NCBI GenBank assembly: GCA_002359895.1 | Contig: DEOB01000012.1 | Span: 173,436-237,435 of the forward strand | DNA length: 64,000 nt | Direction of reading: 5' to 3' | From: Stenotrophomonas sp. UBA2629 | Lineage (GTDB): Bacteria > Pseudomonadota > Gammaproteobacteria > Xanthomonadales > Xanthomonadaceae | Shown here: positions 10,201 through 19,397 of the stretch, piece after piece | How positions within the stretch are numbered: the first letter of the stretch is position 1 | How the letters are laid out: the number at the start of each line of letters is the position of its first letter | Made by a program: the position numbers and the translations under genes | The notes under the pieces: generated by a model | The model's input: only the letters and a program-made list of their open reading frames with translations | Told to the model about the DNA's origin: nothing | The model's database searches: none

Positions 10201-11500
10201 ACAGGCTACCGTTGCCACCGTAGGCGACCGCGCCCTTGGCGCTATCACCCGTGGTAAGCACGCTACTATCGCGCACTGTCATGCTGGAATCGCCTTCCAC
10301 GTCCAGGCCATCTGCCCAATAACCATGGGTGATGATGGCAGTGTCGGTGACAAGAGCATCGCCGCCCTGCGAGGTGACCACACCGGCTGATCCAACCACG
10401 CCAGTACCGCGGCCACCGTTTATCTCGATGGTCGCACCATCGATGCGTGCGGTGCCGTTCGCGATCCACGCACCGCGGGAATTGTCGGCATTGGTCTGAA
10501 TCAGAGTGCCTGCGCCGCTGCCATCACGACCGATTTCCAGGTGGCCACCGCTACTGACGCGCGCACCGTCGCTATTGATTCCGCTGGTGATGATTTGGCC
10601 GCCATTGAACACCACCACCCCACCACTTCCACTGGCTTGCACACCAACCGCCGTAGTGCCCATTGTGGAAATGTCCACGCCGTTGGCAACAATCATACTG
10701 TTGCCGCTGGAATGCAGAGCTGCGTTGAAGCTTCCGGTTGTCTCGATGCGGGTATCTTCAATGTTGGCTTGAGCACCACTCGTAGCCAGCACGCCGGACG
10801 CATAGTCGCCCGCCGTCGTGATTGAGGAGCTACGCATCTCCAGACTACCGCTGCCCAGAAGCACACCATAAGTCCTGTCACCGTCCGTGTGGATGTTCAC
10901 ACGCTCAGCACTAAGCTGGCCGCCATCATCTGCAAACATGCCAGAGGCGCCTGTTCCGTTTACATCGATGCGGCTATCGCTGACCTCCACACGGCTACCA
11001 GTATTGCGGGCGTCGACGCCGTGGCCGGCCGTGCCGCTGACCTGAATGTCGCTGTTACGGACAGTAACCTGGCCACCGGAGAATGCGCCCATCCCGTGGG
11101 AGTCGGGGCCAGTGACAGTGATATCGACCACGTCAACTGTCAGCTGGCCGCTGTTGCGGGCCAGTCCACCACTAGCACTGGCACCATCAACCACAATGGA
11201 GCCGGTATTGAGCTCCACCTCGCTGCCAGAGCCATCCGCGAACATGCCATTGGCGCGCAGCCCATGGGTCACCAAATCTGTATCGGTGGCTACGATGCTG
11301 CCACCATTGATGGCTTCCAATGCATGGGCATAATCGCCAAAGGTCTCAATGTGACCAGCGGAGACACCCAACTGGGTGCCGTCTGCGACCAGTCGATCTG
11401 AATCAGCTGCTTGAGCGGTAGCCAACGACATGCTCAATGCACCGGCTATCGCCAGGGAAAGAGCATGGCGAGATAGAAGTGGGGGCACAATCTTATTCAT
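7289..11500 (-). CDS. Giant autotransporter adhesin (type V secretion), AIDA/pertactin-like
   Basis: This 1403-residue secreted protein has three parts. A signal peptide runs to about residue 36 (ALSLAIAGALSMSLATAQA). A passenger of about 1000 residues is built from roughly 25-35-residue units resembling IxTxGxxAxGVxAxxGGxVxL, expected to fold as a right-handed beta-helix. A C-terminal barrel of about 270 residues starts near LGGVWARVTRN and ends in the classical LKYSW. Before the barrel sit a pertactin-like autochaperone region (LTVAGDFVSNGGTLLMNT) and a short proline-rich linker with two cysteines. An upstream GTG at 11512 is in frame, but AGGTGA placed eight bases before the ATG at 11498-11500 decides the start. 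The role is probably adhesion or biofilm formation; the ligand is unknown. Confidence 0.88.
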   Translation of the reverse strand: MNKIVPPLLSRHALSLAIAGALSMSLATAQAADSDRLVADGTQLGVSAGHIETFGDYAHALEAINGGSIVATDTDLVTHGLRANGMFADGSGSEVELNTGSIVVDGASASGGLARNSGQLTVDVVDITVTGPDSHGMGAFSGGQVTVRNSDIQVSGTAGHGVDARNTGSRVEVSDSRIDVNGTGASGMFADDGGQLSAERVNIHTDGDRTYGVLLGSGSLEMRSSSITTAGDYASGVLATSGAQANIEDTRIETTGSFNAALHSSGNSMIVANGVDISTMGTTAVGVQASGSGGVVVFNGGQIITSGINSDGARVSSGGHLEIGRDGSGAGTLIQTNADNSRGAWIANGTARIDGATIEINGGRGTGVVGSAGVVTSQGGDALVTDTAIITHGYWADGLDVEGDSSMTVRDSSVLTTGDSAKGAVAYGGNGSLLLDNVSIRTEGAGARGVVSSGVSAGLSSSVTMHGGSITTTGAGSIGAQSAAGAVMQLSQLSIDATATGVQAIGASRVDLSDVDVLTHEDYAHAVEATGAGATVTGSNIRATTEGDHAYGLRANNGGSVDVNGVTVNTEGSYAHGAVADTAGSSLTLSSADITTTGDVAMGGRAYDGGVVALTDVRLTTHGNGAYGLDAMGAGSHLQANNVRVETFGTNAGDTTASGVVAEWGGQVDIRSSQVVTHGGSSIGLLAQVAGNLGDADTVLNAANVQVLTEGDNAFGAMACSLVVGSGDGCASPIHSGAAVDGARAFLDLSDSRIETLGSGSHGLYAYGPAGASIIANGSSVLTRGDGAHGVVAEYDAGVELGDSHVRAEGIGAVGAHVIGSTLDMAGGTLVSVQDSAIRSDAGNINLSAAASISGGNGVFVEQVGDAATTVRMDDRVVAVGDVVFGSGATTGATSLNIDRASTWAGKTNGAVDDLQLANGSSWLMTGDSMVGQLLLNDSMIAFQAPDANDFKTLTVAGDFVSNGGTLLMNTVLGDDLSASDKLHVLGNTSGQANVAVNNVGGVGAQTMDGIQIIEVDGASNAEFNLSGRAVGGQYEYFLFKGGKTDPNDGDWYLRSELPPVVQPDPCELDPSAPGCTIGPVDPPPAPVLRPEIGAYLANQSVAVGMFQHAMHDRLGEPNLAERLKDDDKLGGVWARVTRNQIDYGVGEGQVDVSSDSSLLQIGSDIARWGQTSRGQIGVMAAAGQANSTATSALTGYAAKGKVDGVALGVYGNWFARPAEATGTYIDAWLQAGRYKNSVHGDGLVEERYDANTLTGSVEIGYAWKVFANETRAFYLEPQTQVVYTDYDGDDHIEANGTVVSVEQGGGLTTRVGLRAYGHAIGMEGNRVQPFVTANWYHHSKITSVAFDGEALEGGTPKDRYELKVGAQLQLDSGWTGWGHFSGQSGKDGYRDIGGQVGLKYSW

Positions 11501-12238
11501 GTAATGATTCACCTAAAGAAAAAAGGGCGCTCCCGACTCCCGGAGGGAACAGAGCCGGATCGCTACGCTCAGCGTCACTTTGACAAGCTCGCGACGTCAT
11601 GCTGGCCGAGCGAAATTTACGGATTCCGCCCCGCCGCTCACATGCAACTAGTTTCAAATGTCGCGATGCATTGATATCTATTCATGTCGCGTACGGGCAG
11701 CTCGGATACGTATTTCATGATTGATAAGCACGGCCCATCGCATACAGTTTTCTTGCTGCCGTGATCGGTTTCGAAGTCCGCTTTCTCTGGCTAATCACCG
11801 ATCACTGCGAGGATGCCGAAGGGCGATCTATTTGCTCGGGATCCGATGCAACTCGCGCCAAGGCACTGCGACGCTGTGTTTCGCGCTACACCCAGTTCAA
11901 TTGGATGACCCTTCCGAGCCCAGCCACTTCTGTTCCGGCTGACGCCGCTTTCCGGGCTGGGTTATGAAGGAGTTGCATCGCGGCCAGAATCGTCGCCTTG
12001 CACTTGGATAAGCACGTCTCTCGGCTCCCATATTCGCGAGTTCTTCTCGCATCAAGGCCGGATCACGACGAGCCTTACGGGCGTCTCGCGCCAGGAGTAT
12101 TCACTGACGGCCGGCACGCTGCGGGTAAGGGGAGTCCCGCAACGCAAAGGGTAAGCGTCACCAACTAGTGCGACGTAACCTTATCTGGGTGTTTGGCGAT
12201 GTACGGCAGCTACTGGAAGACATCGCACTACGACTACA
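11501..12238. other. Intergenic stretch of about 740 bases, no supported gene
   Basis: This is the upstream region of the autotransporter followed by sequence of unclear origin. The two plus-strand frames near 11720-11967 have no ribosome site and look random. Around 12000-12150 both strands keep an open frame for about 40 codons (plus strand ending SRQEYSLTAGTLRVRG, minus strand with REELANMGAERR), so a decayed gene end is possible, but no family is recognisable. An AT-rich segment at 11660-11760 is a plausible autotransporter promoter region. Confidence 0.5.
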
Positions 12239-13750
12239 TCAGCTCTCCAACAGCTGATTCAGCGCATCACTTGCTTCGTTATGCTTGGTGATCAGCGCTG
12301 GCACCTCAGCCGCCCGCACCGGGCGGCTGATCAGATAGCCCTGAATCACATCACAATTCATTTCAGCCAAGAGCGCTTGTTGTTCTTCAGTTTCAACGCC
12401 TTCAGCAACTACCTGCAATCCCACGGCCTTGGCCAGGCCGATGATCGCTCTGACAATGGCCTCGCTCTCCGAGCACTCAGCAATGTCGCTGATGAAACTA
12501 CGATCCACCTTCAACTCCTGAACGGGGAAGCGTTTCAGGTGCGACAAGCTCGAGTAACCGACACCGAAGTCATCCAGCGAGATTCGCACACCGGCAGCAG
12601 AAAGCTTACGCAACGTCATCAGGCTCAATTCTGCGTTGCGCATGGCGCCAGATTCGGTGATCTCGATATACAGATCTTCCGGATCCAGATCGTTTCGTTC
12701 CAAAGCATCGAGCACATCCACGTAGAACGAAGCCGCGTTGATCTGAAAGACGGAGGCATTCACCGAGACGCACCAATCCACCACACTCTCACTCCGCCAT
12801 TGCTGCATCTGACTGCACGCCTCGTTGAGCACCCAGCGGCCGATATCCACAATCATTCCCGTCTTCTCGGCCAACGAGATGAAATGATCCGGAGGTACCT
12901 GCCCGTGCTCAGGATGGTTCCAGCGCAACAGTGCTTCCAGGCCCATCACCCGCCCGCTCTGAAGATCCAGTTTTGGCTGGTACAGCAGGAAGAACTCGTT
13001 CTCGCGCAAGGCGCGGCGCAGGTCCCCCACCATCAACTCGACCTCCGAAACGCTTGCCCCCATCAGCACGTCGAACACCGCGTAGCGGTTTCGCCCTAGA
13101 TCCTTGGCCTCCGCCAAGGCTGCGACGGCCTGGGTCAACAAGCGACTACGCTGACCGCCAGCGATGGTCTCCATGGCAACTCCGACGCTGACGGAAATTT
13201 CGATCTCTTTGTCATCCATGACAAATGGCCGGCGCATCTCTTGCATCAGGCGCTTGGCGATGGTCTTTGCCTGTCCCAGCTCTTCGACCTCGGCGATGAT
13301 CGCGAATTCGTCACCGGCCAGCCGTACCACCATATTCTCGATGCGGACGGCTGACCGGATGCGCACGGCAATGGCCTTCAGAAGTTCATCGCCGAAAGCA
13401 TGACCATAGAGTTGGTTGATGGCGCTGAAGCCATCCACGCCGATCACCAGCACGGCCTTGTACGCACCCTGCCCGCGCAGCCCACGCAATTGCTGCTCCA
13501 GCAGAAGGCGCCCCGGCAATGCGGTCAAACGATCCTGCATGGCCCCAGGTATAGGTACCTGTGCCTGCATGGGTTGCTTCGATGATATCCCCATGAGCAC
13601 GGCCCACTGCTCAAGCTGTGCAGTGCGTTGCAGATACATCAGGAACAATGGGAAGCCCAGCACAAGCGTAAATACCAGGCTGCTGGCCAGCATCGCCAGC
13701 AAGCCGCTGTCGAGCTTCGGTATGAGGCTATACGTGACATTCGCAATCAT
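12239..13750 (-). CDS. Membrane-anchored GGDEF/EAL cyclic-di-GMP protein
   Basis: This 503-residue protein has one N-terminal membrane segment (about residues 14-40), a GGDEF domain (about 75-235) and an EAL domain (about 240-490). The GGDEF signature is AGDEF (VRLAGDEFAI), a variant that some proteins still use for synthesis. The EAL domain looks intact: LEALLRW, the EITES metal ligand, DDFGVGYSS, the lysine of ELKVDRSF, and AEGVETEEQ. Phosphodiesterase activity is therefore expected and cyclase activity doubtful. It lies upstream of a 17-base repeat that recurs after the DUF389 gene cluster. No periplasmic sensing domain is seen, so the input signal is unclear. Confidence 0.85.
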   Translation of the reverse strand: MIANVTYSLIPKLDSGLLAMLASSLVFTLVLGFPLFLMYLQRTAQLEQWAVLMGISSKQPMQAQVPIPGAMQDRLTALPGRLLLEQQLRGLRGQGAYKAVLVIGVDGFSAINQLYGHAFGDELLKAIAVRIRSAVRIENMVVRLAGDEFAIIAEVEELGQAKTIAKRLMQEMRRPFVMDDKEIEISVSVGVAMETIAGGQRSRLLTQAVAALAEAKDLGRNRYAVFDVLMGASVSEVELMVGDLRRALRENEFFLLYQPKLDLQSGRVMGLEALLRWNHPEHGQVPPDHFISLAEKTGMIVDIGRWVLNEACSQMQQWRSESVVDWCVSVNASVFQINAASFYVDVLDALERNDLDPEDLYIEITESGAMRNAELSLMTLRKLSAAGVRISLDDFGVGYSSLSHLKRFPVQELKVDRSFISDIAECSESEAIVRAIIGLAKAVGLQVVAEGVETEEQQALLAEMNCDVIQGYLISRPVRAAEVPALITKHNEASDALNQLLES

Positions 13751-13819
13751 CTTGACGTCCCTGCTGGACCACCCGTATGGGAGTGGGTTTCATTTTTCCG
13801 CCTGTCAGCGCGGAGCTGA

Positions 13820-13836
13820 ATACAACAAGTACGAAA
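13820..13836. repeat. 17-base direct repeat, copy 1
   Basis: ATACAACAAGTACGAAA occurs here and again, identically and in the same orientation, at 15691-15707. Both copies lie 5-15 bases after the stop codon of a minus-strand gene (DUF389 and the hybrid kinase). The segment between them carries the DUF389 gene and the small hemerythrin-like gene. Confidence 0.75.
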
Positions 13837-13850
13837 CCTCGCTCCCGTTG

Positions 13851-15185
13851 TCAGTTGGCGGCAGTGATGGGCGATTCCTCCTGCGCACGTACCACCACCG
13901 TCCATCCAGGCATCTGACCCTGAAGATGGGCTTCCAGCGCCAGGACTGCTTTGTGTTCCGGCATGAGTGGGCCATGGGGTCGCACCACGACGATATGCTC
14001 GTGCTCGGCAACCTCCACCGACACCAGATTCGCGAGTAGCTGCTGCGTGATGGCATCCGTGCTGGCCTGCTCCAGGATGATGCGTTGGGCATCGGCGCTC
14101 AGGCGTGCTTCGATGGATGCGACTTGCCCGCGGATGCGATCGATATCGGCCATGCCGTTCTGGAGGCTGTCATTGGCTTCCAGGCTTTGATGCAGCTCAA
14201 CCTGCACCTCCCTACCGAGCTTGGCCTGAATCTGCTTTTGAATTTCGTTTTTTGCCATCGGTAGGTAATGCGGCACGAAGGCCACGACATTGAAGATCGG
14301 TACCTGCCCGCTGTGATCCACATGAAAACTGTCAATGGCACCACCGTTGCGAGAAAGATAGGCCTCCGTCTCGACCCTGCCGCCATTGCCTATCCACGTA
14401 GACGCCGCAATATCCCGCAGCGCGATACCCAGCGGAACGGCAAGTACCAGGAATGTCATTGCGATCAATACTGCCTGCCAGGCCGTACTCTGCGAAGAGT
14501 TCTGCATCCCAAAGCCGTACCACTTGGCGACCAGTGTGACGCTCAAGGCAATGGCCAACAGATTGGTCATGAACAGGAAAAACGCGTTGCCTGCAATGGC
14601 CATACTGCCGACGGCCAAGCCATAGCCCACCACTGCCAATGGCGGCATCAGCGCAGTGGCGATGGCCACGCCCACGATGGTTTCGCCTTTGCGGGTAATG
14701 GCCGCGTAGGCTCCCGCCAGCCCGGAGAACACGGCAACCATCAAGTCAAAAAGCGTGGGCCGTGTCCGCGCCAGAATCTCACTGGTGGCCTCGCGAATGG
14801 GTGACGCCTTCACAATCAAGTAGGACATCAGCAACGCGACGAGCGTACCGATCACGAGCGCGATCAATGCACGACGCATCATCCGGAAGTCGATGACACA
14901 CAGCGAGAAGCCCAGCTGCATGATCGGCCCCATCAGCGGGGAGATAAGCATCGCGCCGATCACAACCGCTGCCGAGGACTGCAGAAGCCCAAGGATCGCG
15001 ATACCGCAGGACATCGTAGCCATGAACAGATAACGCGGGGTTGCAGCGCCGCCCTCAAGTACATCGGCCATCACCGCATCGTGTTCGACACGGTTGATGA
15101 TGTGATCGCCCCGCCACTTGCTGGCCAGGGATATCAGAGGGGTCTGGAATCGGGACATGGGGGAAAGACTCACATGCGCAAGCAT
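13851..15185 (-). CDS. DUF389 (TIGR00341-type) integral membrane protein
   Basis: This is a 444-residue protein of the DUF389 family. About seven membrane segments lie between residues 55 and 265, including the family-like runs SSAAVVIGAMLISPLMGPI and GVAIATALMPPLAVVGYGLA. A soluble, partly coiled C-terminal half with regular hydrophobic and charged periodicity follows. The function of the family is not established. GTG at 15191 is also in frame, but GAGGTG lies five bases before the ATG at 15183-15185, which is taken as the start. It is preceded by the small gene at 15296-15616 and is probably co-transcribed with it. Confidence 0.8.
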   Translation of the reverse strand: MLAHVSLSPMSRFQTPLISLASKWRGDHIINRVEHDAVMADVLEGGAATPRYLFMATMSCGIAILGLLQSSAAVVIGAMLISPLMGPIMQLGFSLCVIDFRMMRRALIALVIGTLVALLMSYLIVKASPIREATSEILARTRPTLFDLMVAVFSGLAGAYAAITRKGETIVGVAIATALMPPLAVVGYGLAVGSMAIAGNAFFLFMTNLLAIALSVTLVAKWYGFGMQNSSQSTAWQAVLIAMTFLVLAVPLGIALRDIAASTWIGNGGRVETEAYLSRNGGAIDSFHVDHSGQVPIFNVVAFVPHYLPMAKNEIQKQIQAKLGREVQVELHQSLEANDSLQNGMADIDRIRGQVASIEARLSADAQRIILEQASTDAITQQLLANLVSVEVAEHEHIVVVRPHGPLMPEHKAVLALEAHLQGQMPGWTVVVRAQEESPITAAN

Positions 15186-15295
15186 CGACACCTCACCAAG
15201 TGAGGCATCGATGGGGCTGAAGGTGTGGGAAGGAGTGTCGCCCCTTCCAGTGCGTCGGCGCCGGCTAGACCGGCGAGCGCGTCGTACGCTGAGCG

Positions 15296-15616
15296 CTAGC
15301 TACGCGAGCGCTGTAACGTCGTGCAAGGTGTCTCGGGAGACCGTCGCAACCCCATCCGCTCGATATCCAGTGCGAGCAGCAACTCCACGTTGTCCAAACC
15401 GTCACGGATGCGTGTGTTGCCACGGTCGTCGTCATGACCATGATCCAGGTGAGCTTCCAACAGCGCTGCCAGCAAAGGGTAGAGCACCTCGGCCTCGATG
15501 CATGCCGCCTCCCTCAATAGCTGGGCCAAAGCGGCGCGACGAGGTGCAGTGGTCACTTCCTTGGAGGTGGAAGCTATAGTAGAAGCAGCGTTTCGGAGGG
15601 CGAACACGTTGTTCAT
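15296..15616 (-). CDS. Small protein, possibly hemerythrin-like
   Basis: This 106-residue open frame lies between the DUF389 gene and the hybrid kinase. It has AGGCGAGAG before its ATG. The central part, with EAEVLYPLL followed by LDHGHDDD and IRDGLDNVELLLALD, is reminiscent of a four-helix hemerythrin (HHE) domain, where such Glu and His residues bind iron. It lacks the full set of ligands and the length (about 130-160 residues) of complete domains. The gene is judged real from helical periodicity and the ribosome site. The family assignment is only suggestive; it might be a decayed HHE protein. Confidence 0.5.
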   Translation of the reverse strand: MNNVFALRNAASTIASTSKEVTTAPRRAALAQLLREAACIEAEVLYPLLAALLEAHLDHGHDDDRGNTRIRDGLDNVELLLALDIERMGLRRSPETPCTTLQRSRS

Positions 15617-15690
15617 GAAGACTCTCGCCTGCGCTGATGGCGCGCTGTGGGACGGGATCTAGACTCTGCCGTCGCCGGGGCGGCTGTCCC

Positions 15691-15707
15691 ATACAACAAG
15701 TACGAAA
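15691..15707. repeat. 17-base direct repeat, copy 2
   Basis: This copy of ATACAACAAGTACGAAA is identical to 13820-13836, 1871 bases away, and sits just after the hybrid kinase stop on the minus strand. See copy 1. Confidence 0.75.
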
Positions 15708-15711
15708 TTGC

Positions 15712-18700
15712 TCAACTTTGCAGCTCCTTCAGATACTGCATCACCGCCGTACGGAACGTAGTCCATTCCTCGTCGTGGGCAACGATGCCGTCTGCTTCAA
15801 CTGCCACCTGCAGCTCGCGTGCCCAGTCCGCATCATCTTCGGCCCCTACAGCCCCCAGTCCACCAGCAATGCGATGTAGACGGTCTGCACAGGCCGCGTC
15901 ATCTTGCGCGGCTATGGCTACATCCATCGCCTGCAGATCCTCCTGCGTGGTGGCAACGATGCTGACGATCATGCGATCCGCCACCTGCATCGAGCCAAAC
16001 CTGGCAATCAGCGCCTCGCGCGCGGAGATTTTCTGCATGACAGGTGCGCGCGAGTCGGGCACTTTCACCTGCACGGGTAAATCACCGCCCTGCCCTTCAT
16101 CACGGTGATCTCCGGCGTGCTCGGCATCCTCCTGCAACCAGCGGATCAGCGCCTGCCGCAGCGTCACCAGCGGCACGGGCTTGGCAAGGAAATCATCCAT
16201 CCCGGCCTCCTGGCAGCGCCGCGCTTCCTCATCCAGCGCACTGGCAGTGAGCGCGATGATCGGCATGCGCTTGCGATGGGGATTACTGGCTTCCATGCGA
16301 CGAATCTCACGCGTCATCTCGTAGCCATCCATGCTCGGCATGCGGCAATCGGTGATGATCAGGTCGAAATTACCTTTGGCCAACATCGCCAGCGCGGCCA
16401 AACCATCACCTGCCACCTCGTGCTTGAGGCCCAATTGCTGCATCCGCCAGCGCATCAGATCCTGATTGGTAGGATGGTCTTCCACGATCAGGACATTCTG
16501 CTGACGCAATGCCAGTGGCAACAGCACGGTCTCGCTCGGCACTGCGGTAGCGGCGACATCGGCATCGGCTGCTGCAGTAGGCAGCCACACGGTCAGCGAC
16601 ACTTCGGTTCCCTCACCCAGCGCACTCCGAAGTTCCAACTGTCCATCCATCAACTCAGCCAATCGTTGGCAGATGCTCAAGCCCAAACCGGTACCACCAT
16701 AGCGACGGGTGGTAGATGCCTCGGCCTGCATGAAGGGACTGAACAGATACGTCTGCTGCTCCTCCGAGATACCGATACCGGTGTCACGTATCGTCAGTCG
16801 TATGCGTTGCGCCCCCGGCCGTTCCTCCAGCAGGTCGAGCAGAATGTTGACCCGACCCTGCGCAGTGAACTTGATCGCATTGCTCAGCAGATTGAACAGC
16901 ACTTGGCGCAGGCGGATGCCATCGGCCATGTGGTGCTGGGCCACGCGTGGATCGATGCGGTTGCTCAGCAGCAGTCCTTTGGCGGTTGCCTGCGTCATCA
17001 GCATCTGCTGAGTATTATCGATCGTCCGCCGCAGACTGATCGGCGTGGCCTCCAACACCAACGCGCCGGCCTCCATCTTGGAGAAATCCAAAATGTCGTC
17101 GAGGATCTGCCGCAGCATCTGTGCTGAGTCCTCGATGGTTGCCAGCACACGGCGCTGCTCCCTGTCGAGCCCGGTATGGGCAAGGATCTCAAGCATCCCC
17201 AGGACACCACTCATCGGCGTGCGAATTTCATGGCTCATGGTGGCCAGAAAGCTTGCCTTGGCTTCTGTGGCCTGTTCGGCCGAGGCTTTGGCGGCTTCAA
17301 GCGCCTGCGCTTGCGCGCGGACCTGGGTGACATCAATCCAGTAGCCACTCCACTGCAAACTGCCGTCGTCGGCATGGTGTGGCTGGGCGCGCGAGCGGAT
17401 CCAACGCCAGCCATCTTCGGACCGCACTCGGAAATCCAAAACAATGTTATCGACCGCCGCCGCTGCACGCTCCACCTCTGTCGCAAGCAGCGGCTGATCT
17501 TCTGGGTGCACGCGCGAAAAAAGCTCGCGCTCATTGCGTATCGCCTGCTCCACCTCAAGACCAAACAGCGATGGCATGTCGCCTGCGATATATGAAAACG
17601 AAAGTTGCCCCTCTGGACTGCGCTGGACCTGATAGACCACGGCCGGCAGGTTTCCGGTGACCTCTGCCAGTCGCTTCTCGATCAACCTCCGCTGCTCCAC
17701 CTCCCGCCGCAGGCGTATGTGTCCTACGGCGTGTACTACACCGGCAGTCAGCAGTACCAGCGCCAGCGGGATGGCCCACTTCAAGAAGATCTGCCAATCG
17801 AATCCCGTTCGATACTCCACCGCCATCCAGTCGGTCCGGATGGCCTCGCGCTCGCGTGGCGTCATGCTCATCAGCATGCGGTCAAATGCCGAAGCAAGCG
17901 CTGCATGCTGCGGCCGTACCGCCAATGCCAACCGATCCTCGACCCCTGCCGGTGCCGCTATATGCAGTTCGCCCGAGTAGCGATCCCGTAGAAACCGATC
18001 CACCACCGCGAGGTTGCCGATATACGCATCTGCCCGTCCCGAGCGCACCCGTTCCAAGCCATCCTGAGCTGTGGCAACTTCCACGACGACTACATCGGGT
18101 GCCTGCGCCCGCAACAAGGAACCCAGTCTCTCTGGGTCAGAAAGCGCCACCCGGCTCCCATTGAGATCGCTCATGTCCAACACGCGACCACTGTTATCTC
18201 TCACCACGATCACATTGGACACGGTCAGAAATGGCTGGCTGAACACCCAATCGTCGCCGAACGCCGTCGTGTCATTAGGGACACCGATCACCGCGTCGAG
18301 CCTGCCGTCGCGCATGGCATCGCGGATTGCCCGCCAGCTATCCAACGGCAACAGCTTGAGTTTGTCAGCGCCAACGGCATGGAAATATTCCAGATACTCC
18401 CCGGCAATGCCACTGGGCTGGCCTTCCTCATCAATAAAGGAGATGGGCGCCCACCTCGGCGCGAAGCCGATAGACAGTGGTTGCGCCAATGCCTTGCGTT
18501 CACTGGCAGTCAGGGCCAGCTTTCCACTGCCGAGCCAATTCAACGGCGGCAGCCATTGCGCTCGGATTGCGTGACTACGTGCCTCCGGGATTGATGTCAG
18601 TGCCAGGTCCAATACCTCGGCCAGCGTCTGCTTTGCATTGGGTACGCCAAAGTGCAGCGAATCCAGCGGCATGTCGCTCGGCCGCAGCAGACCGATACGG

Positions 18701-19368
18701 GGAATGCCGGTCTCTGCGATCAACGCGGTAGCCACATAAGCATTGCCCAGGTACACGTCGGCGTGACCATCGGAGACCATCTGCAGCGCCTCCAAAGTCG
18801 TCAGGGCCTGCACATGCTGGGCTGCGGGGTATCGCTCCCGAGCGCTGTCCGAGAACGCAAAATCGCGCTCTGTCACTACCCGCAGGCCCTCCAGGCCGGC
18901 ATCTCGTGCTGCGCGGCTGTCCTGAAGGCGGCTTACCAGCGCGACAGGAGCTTCGGCGTACTCGCGGGTGAAGACCATGCATCGCGTGCGCTCGGCGGTA
19001 AGCGCGACATCCATCACAATATCCACCTCACCCGAGCAGGCGGCCTGCAGCACGTCGGCCCAACTGGCGTAGCGACGGGTGGTCACTTTGAGCCCCAGCT
19101 GGTTGGTCGCCTCGACAAGGTAATCGTAGGTCAGACCCTCCGGTTGGCCATTCTCAACGCGCTCAAAGGGCAGCCAGAGGTTGTCGTACAATCCGACCGT
19201 CACCGTGGGATGGGCCTTGAGCCAAGCGCGTTGCGACGGCGACAACGGCAAGACTTCCTCTTGGGCGAGCGCAGGTACCGCCAGCACTACGGCCAGGCAC
19301 AGCAAGAAACCCCGGAGGTAAAAATGCATATGCACCCAACACGATCTCCCCACAGCAGTCCGTCCCAT
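15712..19368 (-). CDS. BvgS-like hybrid sensor histidine kinase (two Venus-flytrap domains, PAS, HisKA, REC, Hpt)
   Basis: This 1218-residue unorthodox kinase runs in order: signal peptide (FLLCLAVVLAVPALA, residues 21-35), two periplasmic SBP_bac_3 domains (about 45-270 and 285-515), one membrane segment (about 530-552), a PAS/PAC domain (about 575-690), HisKA with H713 in ATMSHEIRTPMSG, an ATPase domain (LLSNAIKFT, DTGIGIS, GGTGLGLSIC), a receiver with D1007 in IITDCRMPSMDG, and a C-terminal Hpt with H1165 in LHRIAGGLG. This is the full phosphorelay of BvgS/EvgS. The first ATG is kept because AGGTGG precedes it, although an ATG 13 codons in is closer to the signal peptide. It is divergent from the response regulator, with 29 bases between starts. 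Confidence 0.9.
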   Translation of the reverse strand: MGRTAVGRSCWVHMHFYLRGFLLCLAVVLAVPALAQEEVLPLSPSQRAWLKAHPTVTVGLYDNLWLPFERVENGQPEGLTYDYLVEATNQLGLKVTTRRYASWADVLQAACSGEVDIVMDVALTAERTRCMVFTREYAEAPVALVSRLQDSRAARDAGLEGLRVVTERDFAFSDSARERYPAAQHVQALTTLEALQMVSDGHADVYLGNAYVATALIAETGIPRIGLLRPSDMPLDSLHFGVPNAKQTLAEVLDLALTSIPEARSHAIRAQWLPPLNWLGSGKLALTASERKALAQPLSIGFAPRWAPISFIDEEGQPSGIAGEYLEYFHAVGADKLKLLPLDSWRAIRDAMRDGRLDAVIGVPNDTTAFGDDWVFSQPFLTVSNVIVVRDNSGRVLDMSDLNGSRVALSDPERLGSLLRAQAPDVVVVEVATAQDGLERVRSGRADAYIGNLAVVDRFLRDRYSGELHIAAPAGVEDRLALAVRPQHAALASAFDRMLMSMTPREREAIRTDWMAVEYRTGFDWQIFLKWAIPLALVLLTAGVVHAVGHIRLRREVEQRRLIEKRLAEVTGNLPAVVYQVQRSPEGQLSFSYIAGDMPSLFGLEVEQAIRNERELFSRVHPEDQPLLATEVERAAAAVDNIVLDFRVRSEDGWRWIRSRAQPHHADDGSLQWSGYWIDVTQVRAQAQALEAAKASAEQATEAKASFLATMSHEIRTPMSGVLGMLEILAHTGLDREQRRVLATIEDSAQMLRQILDDILDFSKMEAGALVLEATPISLRRTIDNTQQMLMTQATAKGLLLSNRIDPRVAQHHMADGIRLRQVLFNLLSNAIKFTAQGRVNILLDLLEERPGAQRIRLTIRDTGIGISEEQQTYLFSPFMQAEASTTRRYGGTGLGLSICQRLAELMDGQLELRSALGEGTEVSLTVWLPTAAADADVAATAVPSETVLLPLALRQQNVLIVEDHPTNQDLMRWRMQQLGLKHEVAGDGLAALAMLAKGNFDLIITDCRMPSMDGYEMTREIRRMEASNPHRKRMPIIALTASALDEEARRCQEAGMDDFLAKPVPLVTLRQALIRWLQEDAEHAGDHRDEGQGGDLPVQVKVPDSRAPVMQKISAREALIARFGSMQVADRMIVSIVATTQEDLQAMDVAIAAQDDAACADRLHRIAGGLGAVGAEDDADWARELQVAVEADGIVAHDEEWTTFRTAVMQYLKELQS

Positions 19369-19397
19369 CCATCCACCTATTGATTCGATACTAATCC

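Noticed and set aside
8702..11401. Several plus-strand frames of 60-170 codons opposite the autotransporter
   Set aside because: They are antisense shadows of the repetitive passenger, lacking ribosome sites and with composition set by the minus-strand codons.
7289..11500. Repetitive DNA that might be a CRISPR array
   Set aside because: The repeats are degenerate, of variable spacing, and encode a continuous protein frame; no constant direct repeat with unique spacers exists here or elsewhere in the window.
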